In this document: positions 57,713-64,000 of the stretch, in pieces
Position numbering within the stretch: position 1 is the stretch's first letter
Layout of the letters: the number at the start of each line of letters is the position of its first letter
From: CAZFHA01 sp964518595
GTDB lineage: Bacteria; Bacillota; Clostridia; Saccharofermentanales; Saccharofermentanaceae
Assembly: GCA_964518595.1 (NCBI GenBank)
Contig: CAZFHA010000006.1
Coordinates: 87,504 to 151,503 of the forward strand
Length of the DNA: 64,000 bases
Reading direction: 5' to 3'
Translations under genes and position numbers: made by a program
The notes under the pieces: generated by a model
Database searches by the model: none
The model's input: only the letters and a program-made list of their open reading frames with translations
Told to the model about the DNA's origin: nothing

Positions 57713-59488
57713 TTTAGAATTACCTCCAAATTCACTAGTTTTTTATATTTAAAATTGCTCTATTTTCGAACGCTCAATTTAATTCTAGTTGCACAAACGA
57801 GAAAAACTAACTTATAAATGTATTAATCTAATAAAGAGAAGAATGCATCACCAATGATATTTTTCCTCCAACCAGAAATAACACACATGATTTTGTCAAT
57901 AATATTAAATATATTTTTTCACCCCATCTTTTTTTATGTAATACGGTCCATCATTGTCAACACCTAAGCACATTGTTCCATCAGATACCCGTCTAGACAT
58001 TTCCGCAAATCCTTTATTAGATAATTTTAGCTTTGATATAATGTTATTCACTCCCACCTTAATAGTTGCCTCTTTAGTGCCATCAGCATATTCAGCAAAA
58101 ATTAATTGTCCAAAACCATCTGTGTTAAAACTAACAATACGTTCCTCAACATTACCAGTAGAACTATTCTTTTTTATCTCCGTTGTGATTTCAAAAATAG
58201 GGATTTTTGTTGAATATTTACGGTTAAAACCAAGTATACCTTTGCTTGGCGAGCCACCTACACCGACTGTATCACCAATTTTTGCATAAAAATCCGAATC
58301 TACGTCATCAGACAGTACTCCTGCCAAAAAAGCAATAATCCCATCCATATTAGCCATTCCGCCCATAAAAGCATTGGTTGTATTGTTATAGAAGCCCATT
58401 TTTTCGCCATTTAGAACTGCTCTCGTATTTAATTCTGCGCATTCAGCCACAAATCCCTCTCGTTGGCTAATATAAACATCATTATAACGGCTGCCTTGTT
58501 TGATATAACGACTTGTATCCTTTTGCAAAGATGATAGATCAAGTTTTGTTTCATTTACAGAACGAACTAGTGATTTTTGGTTTGAGCCTAAACGTACAGA
58601 TATGTATTCTTGGTTTAAGCAATCGTAATCATAAGCAATGATTTTCAACTTTTCGTTGGTACCGGTAAACTCATCTTTTATTGTTACAGTGTCACCAATT
58701 TGGACTTTCTGTAGCTGTAAATATTCCTTATATTCTTCCGAGGCAGTAATATCTCGAAAAGACACATCAAGACTTTTTACCGGGTAATCGACTCGACCAA
58801 CACTAAAGGCTTCATTCGCTCTTCGAGCAAGTTCGGTTCTTGCGGCTGCTAAGGTGGGGTATTTGACCACCCCATCAATCTCAGCACCAACTTTTACATC
58901 TGTGGCATCAATATATGCTATCCTTGGCGATTCATAAAGGCCTATTCGGGGACTATCTATGAAACCGCCCCCTGTTGTAGCCGTTATAATTGAATCATCA
59001 GAATTTCTCCCCATTACTGAAATTCGAGTCACAGCATCTGACTCATCTTCCACAAATTCCAATTTTTCCAAATCCTTACCATAGCGAATTGTTCGCCCCG
59101 TATCGGTACCAATAGAGTACTTCATAGCAGCGGTAAAATTATTTACTTGAAGTTCAACGTTGCCAAAGAGGCTGACAAAAGATCCCGCATCTGATCCAAT
59201 CAGAGCATTAATAGGATTTCTTCTGACAATATTTATATTCTGAACTTCAGTAATATCTGATGTTATAGTGAAGGGGTGGGGGAATTGTGTATTTGACAAA
59301 AGTCCCTGAACAATTTCTTGCCCATTCTTAGCAGTTCCTGCATAATTAATAATAGAATTTTTACTCAAGTCCCAAAAAATATGGGTAGCGGTAACTAAAA
59401 TTTTTCCTTCTACGGTTTTGTTATCTTTTCTTTCAATCCGAAAAAGCTGCTGTCCTCCAGAAGGATCAGGTACAAATAGAACCCTGCC
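56451..59488 (-). repeat. Direct repeat of about 1.1 kb within the duplicated tail genes
   Basis: 56451-57547 and 58392-59488 (offset 1941 bp) appear identical wherever I compared the lines. The proteins encoded there are identical. Only the first about 55 codons and the last about 160 codons differ. Confidence 0.88.
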
Positions 59489-59653
59489 GATTTCAATTTT
59501 TTTCCATTTTTCCCCTTCGTCGTAGGGATGGGAAAGTGACAAAGTAAAAGCACCGTTTATTTCTCTACTAATCGTACAGCTATCAGGAACAAGAGTACCG
59601 TAACCATTGTTTGTAGGTAGTTCTTTAATCATTCTGTCATGGATTGTAATCAC
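57905..59653 (-). CDS. Phage tail endopeptidase/Tal-like protein, copy 2
   Basis: 582 residues. It is nearly identical to copy 1 up to about residue 420, then has a different tip ('NAFMGGMANMDG', 'GVNNIISKLKLSNKGFAEMS'). Start is GTG 59653, one base after the distal-tail stop. SD GGAGG. This copy lies in the canonical place directly after the distal tail protein, so it is probably the original. Copy 1 would be the added one. The 57713-57904 gap between them is AT-rich and empty. Confidence 0.85.
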   Translation of the reverse strand: MITIHDRMIKELPTNNGYGTLVPDSCTISREINGAFTLSLSHPYDEGEKWKKIEIGRVLFVPDPSGGQQLFRIERKDNKTVEGKILVTATHIFWDLSKNSIINYAGTAKNGQEIVQGLLSNTQFPHPFTITSDITEVQNINIVRRNPINALIGSDAGSFVSLFGNVELQVNNFTAAMKYSIGTDTGRTIRYGKDLEKLEFVEDESDAVTRISVMGRNSDDSIITATTGGGFIDSPRIGLYESPRIAYIDATDVKVGAEIDGVVKYPTLAAARTELARRANEAFSVGRVDYPVKSLDVSFRDITASEEYKEYLQLQKVQIGDTVTIKDEFTGTNEKLKIIAYDYDCLNQEYISVRLGSNQKSLVRSVNETKLDLSSLQKDTSRYIKQGSRYNDVYISQREGFVAECAELNTRAVLNGEKMGFYNNTTNAFMGGMANMDGIIAFLAGVLSDDVDSDFYAKIGDTVGVGGSPSKGILGFNRKYSTKIPIFEITTEIKKNSSTGNVEERIVSFNTDGFGQLIFAEYADGTKEATIKVGVNNIISKLKLSNKGFAEMSRRVSDGTMCLGVDNDGPYYIKKDGVKKYI

Positions 59654-59654
59654 C

Positions 59655-60335
59655 CTAGAGCCACCTCCAATTCCCCTGAATCTTTATCTCCGAAATTGCA
59701 CCTTCCCAAGACACTTCATTTAGTCCGGGCTGTATAATGGCAAAGACTCCCCCCATATAGTGGTTAGCTAAATTATTTTCGTAATAGGCTTCTTGAATTG
59801 TTGAATTAATGGTTATCTCAGGAAATGGATTAGGTAGAACAAAAAAGGATTGCCTTCCAATAGTAATAACTCCATTCCCTTTTACTTTAATAATTGGTAA
59901 AGAGGCCCAAGAACCCGGATTAAATATCGTACCGGGAAGGGTAAAAATTTCGCTAGGCTCTGAACGTTGATAAAGAAATGGCTGCACAGTAAATGTGATA
60001 ATCATCCGGTCAACTTTGGGGAAAATTCGTTCTGGATCTATCTTGTTTGTAATTCTAGCGGTGACAAAATTTTCTGGATAAAAGGAAGTAACTAATTGAC
60101 CCGATCCTGAGAGCCAGGCCATAACAAAATGTCTTTTTTCAGGGTCTTTCATGGTAATTTCAGCAGTGGTTTCATAGTCTTCAAAATTCCCTGTCTGGAA
60201 GAATAACGATCCGTCCTTTCCTGGGATGGTTATTTTATTAACTCTCTCGTCTGGCCGTGATAGCCGGGGAACTCGATTAACCATAACGCCCATATCTCGA
60301 GAATCAATTCCCTTAAAGATAAAATATCCTGCCAT
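59655..60335 (-). CDS. Phage distal tail protein (Dit)
   Basis: 226 residues from ATG 60335 (AAAGGGGG upstream). A Siphovirus tail-component fold with the typical N-terminal 'FIFKGIDSRDMGVMVNRVP' and 'ITIPGKDGSLFFQTG', and a C-terminal galectin-like part ending 'SEIKIQGNWRWL'. It forms the hub joining tail tube and tip. The start is just 2 bp downstream of the tape-measure stop. Confidence 0.9.
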   Translation of the reverse strand: MAGYFIFKGIDSRDMGVMVNRVPRLSRPDERVNKITIPGKDGSLFFQTGNFEDYETTAEITMKDPEKRHFVMAWLSGSGQLVTSFYPENFVTARITNKIDPERIFPKVDRMIITFTVQPFLYQRSEPSEIFTLPGTIFNPGSWASLPIIKVKGNGVITIGRQSFFVLPNPFPEITINSTIQEAYYENNLANHYMGGVFAIIQPGLNEVSWEGAISEIKIQGNWRWL

Positions 60336-60336
60336 A

Positions 60337-63300
60337 TTATGCCCCCTTTCCCTTGGCTTGTATTTGCTGGTAGGCACCCAGCTGCTCCGAAAGCTGTTTT
60401 ATGTCAGATTGGCGATTATTCTCTACTGTGCCAATGGAGACATACTGATTATATGTAACACCTCTTTGCGTTGCGGCAATCTGCTGTAAACCTTGAGGTT
60501 GTAAAGAAGAAAGTTGACCTTGAGCGGCCGCAGCTTGGGCTGAAATATTCGACATTGAAATTGCGTCCATTCCAAGGTTGATTTTTTTCTTGTCCAGAGC
60601 TGCTTGCATAGCCTCCGAAATCTCAACCATCTGGTTTTCAAGATCCGGCACCATTTGTTCCGCACCGACTTCGATACCTTCAGTGACTGATTTTCCGATA
60701 GGTATCGTTCTTTTTGACGGTGAATTAACGAAAAAACCAAGTGGTGAACGTAGCTTATTTACAACAGAATTGGCAATGTTAAGGGCTTTGGTTACAAGAG
60801 ATCCCTCTTTGTTACCCATACCCACTTGTAACCCTTCGCTAACATTTTCGCCTAATGCTATTGTTCGTTTTGATGGAGAATTTATTTGTAACGTTTTTTC
60901 CATCGTATAGATTATTCCATTAGTTTCAGCAGCGACAGCAGGATAAAGATCCTCCTCTTTTTCTTTCATTCCCACTAAAAAACCTTGGATAGCTTCCCTT
61001 GCTTTTTCCTTAGATGTCGGTGGTAGAGAATCAAAAGATTGGATAAACTTATTTACCATCTCTTTTACTTTAACAGGAATTTCTACACCCATAAGCTCTG
61101 CCTCGGCAATCATAGCAACCATAGATAATGAACTATTACTATTTGCCAGATTCCAAGCATCGGTTAAATTTTTAAGCGCAGTAGCATTAGTAGCAAGCAT
61201 CTCTTCACTTAATAGCCCCTTTTTATATGCCGCTTCTTTATTAATTTCAAGTTCTTCACCTATCAAACCTTTAGCGAACTCACTTAAACCTGCCAACTCA
61301 TTTTTGATCTCTTTTTCACTTAACAAATATTGCTCATTAGCATCAGCAACCAATTCCATTGAACTAATTGTCTCACCATTTAATTGAATATATTTCTCAG
61401 TAACAGACTGAACAACGCCCGTTCTTTCTTCTTCCGCTAGGCGGATTCTTTCATCTCTTTGCAACTGAGCACTAGCAATGGCTTGGTTTTCTGCTTCTTT
61501 ATCCATTGTGCCAAGTTCGCCGTAAGTTTTAACGGCTATCGCAATAGCATTATCATATTCTTGTTGAGCAATAACCATTTTTTGAGCATACAAATCTTCA
61601 GAGGTTTTTAGATAGTTTGCCGCCGCTTCTTCAGTCATCTCTTTTTCATAAGCAATCTTAGCTTCTAAGATTGCTTGACTATCACTAACAGCCTGAATCT
61701 TCTTATCTGTATACACATTTATAGTATCAATCAGACGCTTAATGTTTTCCTCTTCTTCTTGAGTGTATGCTCTTGTCTCCTCTGCAGCTGCTTTGGCAAT
61801 ATCCAGAATCTTTTGATGCGCCTCAGCAATACCACCATCCCACGCTGCCGTCTGATCTGCGCCTGTCAAAATCTCAGAAATATCTTGCAGCACATTATTT
61901 GCATTGCTCAATTTATCAGTCCAGGATGTAATTGATTCCGCCATCCCCATGCCAGCTGCATTCGCCTTGTCTAATGTACTATGGTATTCTCTTAATCTTT
62001 CTTCGGACAGTTTTGACAAAATAGTTACAGCCGCTATTGCAACCCCAACAGCAGCAATTATGGGTAATGCAGCACCACTAGCCAAGCCAATCCCTGAAAT
62101 AGCCGTACTAACACCATTAGTAGCAGCTGTGGCCGCTACTTCAGCTGCCTGTTTTTCGGCCAACTTAGTAATATACTTGCCAAAACCTTCAGTCAGGCTG
62201 CCTACCACACTGGTCATATTACCAACTACTTTTAAAGTTGGACCTGCTGCCGCAGCAATTGCTATAGTCTTTAAGATAAAGTCTTGCGTCTCTGGGCTTA
62301 ACTCGGAAAATTTAGTAGCTACATCGGCTATCCCTTCAGCCAGCCTTAACAGGGTTGGTGCAAGCTCTGTTCCAGCAACTACCGCAGCATCACGAACTTT
62401 GTTCATGGTCAGCTGCATTTGGCTTTCCATTGTCTGATTACTTTCTTTTGCCTCTTTCGTCAGAGAAGTATTTTCTTTCCAGGCAGAAGAAGAAAGCTTT
62501 ATGGCGTCTTTAAAGGTACCTGATGCACTAGCCGCCTTCAAGAGGGCATCACGCATACCTTTTTCAGTAATGCCCATTTCATCTAAGACGTCGTTGGCAG
62601 TGCGTCCTTGGCTTTCTGCTTTAGATAATCCTTCAATAAAATCCAGTAGTGCACCGGTGGCATCTTCTGCAAAGGCTTTTTGAAACTCTGCTGCGGTTTT
62701 TCCCGTGACAGATGAAAAACCTTCAAGTAAAATTGACGAATCTATAAAGCCCTTAAATTCTTCAGCTGTATACCCCATGCTGTTTGCTAACGATTCAAAG
62801 CCTGTTACGTCGTCCTCAGCATATTTCTTTAAATCAGCTAATGACCTGCCGGTCTTTTCCATGATCTCAGTTGAAGTCATTCCAACAGTTGCCGCCGATT
62901 GCATACTACCAAGCAGGGTAGAAAAGGCTGATCCGCCGGTCTCTGCCTCAATGCCTAAGTCTGCCAATGCAGCAGAAAATCCAACAATATCTGACTCAGA
63001 CATATTGACCTGTGCGCCAGCCTCGGATAGCCCTAGAGCCATATCAACAATCTGGTCTTCCATCACTTTTGAGTTTTGACCTAGGGCAACAATCGAGGAA
63101 CCTAGTCGATCCATGTCTTGAATCGACATTCCGGTTGTATTACTAAATTTAACTAAACTCGTTGCTGCATCTTGAGCAGACAAAGTAGTAGTTTGTCCTA
63201 GTTTAACCATGGTTTTTGAAAAATCGACCATATCATCTGCAGATATTCCTAATCTTCCAGCCGCCTCAGCAACGCCAAACATCTCTTCTGCCGTGATAGG

Positions 63301-63999
63301 AAGTTCATTTTTTACAAGCCCCCGCAAGCTTGTTTGTAGCTCCTCTAAGGAAGTGTTATCTGTAGCATCTACTGTTTTTACAACACCTGACCAAGCACGA
63401 TCAAAATCCATTACGGCTTTAACTGCTGTAGTTCCTGCACTAATGGCTGGCATAGTAAAAGATGTTGTCAGCTTACTACCAGCTTTTTCCATCTTATCGC
63501 CAGCACCCTTGATCTTGTCACCCACATTAGTAAGGCTATCACCTGTGGTTTTCAGACTGGATCCATTATTGTACAACTCTTTAGTCGTTGACTTTAACTT
63601 GTCTTCCATTTGGCCCAATTCTTTTCGAGCCTTTTCATATTCGATGCGAAGACTATTTGTTTCTTGCCCTGTACTCTCTGCGGCATTAGCTTGATACCAT
63701 AAAGCAGTTCCAGAATCATAGACAATTTGTTTTTGAAGCTTAATTTGCTCATTCAGATTCTCAGTCTGAAATTTTAACTCTCCGGCAGCATCGCCACTTC
63801 TTCTGTATTCAGCAACACCTGTGCCTAATTGCGCATTTAAAACCGATAGAGAACTTTTATTTTTATCGATTTGCACTTGTAATTGTTTTGAAATCGAAAA
63901 GTTTTTTTCTATCTCATTTGATACTTTTTGGTATGCTTCCGACTGTCTTGCCATGGCCTCTCGACTTTGGTCATAACTGAGTTTGAGTTCCGCAACAAC
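60337..63999 (-). CDS. Phage tail tape measure protein (5' end outside window)
   Basis: At least 1220 residues. The frame stays open past the Met at 63954 to the window edge and still reads like the N-terminal coiled coil ('LKLSYDQSREAM'), so the true start lies beyond. The TP901-type core is clear ('FDRAWSGVVKTVDAT', 'GISADDMVDFSKTMVKLGQ', 'ALADLGIEAETGGSAFSTLL'). Two or three hydrophobic helices follow (about 570-640 from the internal Met), then long coiled coils and two 'NSPSKRT' repeats near the C-terminus. It sets tail length and is ejected with the DNA. Confidence 0.93.
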   Translation of the reverse strand, partial: VVAELKLSYDQSREAMARQSEAYQKVSNEIEKNFSISKQLQVQIDKNKSSLSVLNAQLGTGVAEYRRSGDAAGELKFQTENLNEQIKLQKQIVYDSGTALWYQANAAESTGQETNSLRIEYEKARKELGQMEDKLKSTTKELYNNGSSLKTTGDSLTNVGDKIKGAGDKMEKAGSKLTTSFTMPAISAGTTAVKAVMDFDRAWSGVVKTVDATDNTSLEELQTSLRGLVKNELPITAEEMFGVAEAAGRLGISADDMVDFSKTMVKLGQTTTLSAQDAATSLVKFSNTTGMSIQDMDRLGSSIVALGQNSKVMEDQIVDMALGLSEAGAQVNMSESDIVGFSAALADLGIEAETGGSAFSTLLGSMQSAATVGMTSTEIMEKTGRSLADLKKYAEDDVTGFESLANSMGYTAEEFKGFIDSSILLEGFSSVTGKTAAEFQKAFAEDATGALLDFIEGLSKAESQGRTANDVLDEMGITEKGMRDALLKAASASGTFKDAIKLSSSAWKENTSLTKEAKESNQTMESQMQLTMNKVRDAAVVAGTELAPTLLRLAEGIADVATKFSELSPETQDFILKTIAIAAAAGPTLKVVGNMTSVVGSLTEGFGKYITKLAEKQAAEVAATAATNGVSTAISGIGLASGAALPIIAAVGVAIAAVTILSKLSEERLREYHSTLDKANAAGMGMAESITSWTDKLSNANNVLQDISEILTGADQTAAWDGGIAEAHQKILDIAKAAAEETRAYTQEEEENIKRLIDTINVYTDKKIQAVSDSQAILEAKIAYEKEMTEEAAANYLKTSEDLYAQKMVIAQQEYDNAIAIAVKTYGELGTMDKEAENQAIASAQLQRDERIRLAEEERTGVVQSVTEKYIQLNGETISSMELVADANEQYLLSEKEIKNELAGLSEFAKGLIGEELEINKEAAYKKGLLSEEMLATNATALKNLTDAWNLANSNSSLSMVAMIAEAELMGVEIPVKVKEMVNKFIQSFDSLPPTSKEKAREAIQGFLVGMKEKEEDLYPAVAAETNGIIYTMEKTLQINSPSKRTIALGENVSEGLQVGMGNKEGSLVTKALNIANSVVNKLRSPLGFFVNSPSKRTIPIGKSVTEGIEVGAEQMVPDLENQMVEISEAMQAALDKKKINLGMDAISMSNISAQAAAAQGQLSSLQPQGLQQIAATQRGVTYNQYVSIGTVENNRQSDIKQLSEQLGAYQQIQAKGKGA

Positions 64000-64000
64000 G

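Larger units (their letters stand above)
51640..64000 (-). mobile_element. Prophage, late structural and lysis genes (continues past window)
   Basis: All genes run on the minus strand in the canonical siphovirus order: tape measure, distal tail, tail endopeptidase, baseplate or receptor-binding proteins, holin, endolysin. The boundary near 51.64-51.75 kb is inferred from the end of phage genes and the terminator. No integrase is visible, and no attachment repeat can be defined with only one end present. Confidence 0.85.

Noticed and set aside
63954..63954. Met at 63954 as start of the tape measure protein
   Set aside because: The frame is open upstream to the window edge and the residues there fit the N-terminal coiled coil.

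Overview
The window looks like the chromosome of a low- to moderate-GC Gram-positive anaerobe of the Bacillota, most likely class Clostridia. The basis is strong AGGAGG-type ribosome binding sites, sigma-A-like promoters, many intrinsic terminators, lipobox lipoproteins, LPxTG-like surface proteins, a Bce-type peptide-resistance module, an EFR1-type ferredoxin and a Firmicutes-type siphovirus prophage. I cannot name the species from sequence alone.

Layout. 0-7 kb: the tail of a probable metal ABC permease followed by a Fur-family regulator, enolase, a small zinc-ribbon protein with a long structured leader, a small membrane protein, a split chromate transporter, a short-chain dehydrogenase, tRNA-Ala(CGC) and a split ThrE-type amino-acid exporter. 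7-13 kb: a secreted protein with 37-residue Asp-rich repeats, four tandem paralogous lipoproteins, and two HdeD/DUF308 membrane proteins whose -10 regions are identical. 13-18 kb: a complete Bce-like module (response regulator, kinase, ATPase, permease) with a matching operator, then a PAP2 phosphatase. 18-21 kb: an RNA methyltransferase-like gene, a PadR/DUF1048 pair, an HTH-desulfoferrodoxin-like fusion regulator and a group II intron remnant. 21-28 kb: a lactose-type operon (AraC regulator, sugar-binding lipoprotein, two permeases, LacZ). 28-37 kb: a beta-helix surface protein beside a sigma factor carrying its own membrane anchor, a DUF2252 protein and an L-type-lectin adhesin.

37-48 kb: TetR and zinc-ribbon genes, a lipoprotein/two-component/lipid-anchored esterase cluster with a direct-repeat operator, tRNA-Arg(CCG), a MerR-EFR1 pair behind a textbook 19-bp-spacer promoter, a GNAT enzyme and a C-type-lectin adhesin. 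48-51 kb: an NAD module (NrtR, PncA, a 26-codon ORF, NadE) with a 13-bp-arm inverted repeat upstream, then a DUF4003 gene. 51.2-64 kb: a reverse-transcriptase remnant, then the late end of a prophage read on the minus strand (tape measure, distal tail, two nearly identical tail-endopeptidase genes, two BppU-like proteins, holin, endolysin). It continues past the window end.

Themes. The accessory content is dominated by the cell surface: three Listeria-Bacteroides-repeat proteins with different N-terminal modules, a lipoprotein array, envelope-stress sensing and sugar uptake. The most unusual items are the membrane-tethered sigma factor next to a beta-helix surface protein, the expanding lipoprotein array and the duplicated phage tail-tip cassette. 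Several regulators sit beside clear palindromic or repeated operators, so their local circuits can be predicted.
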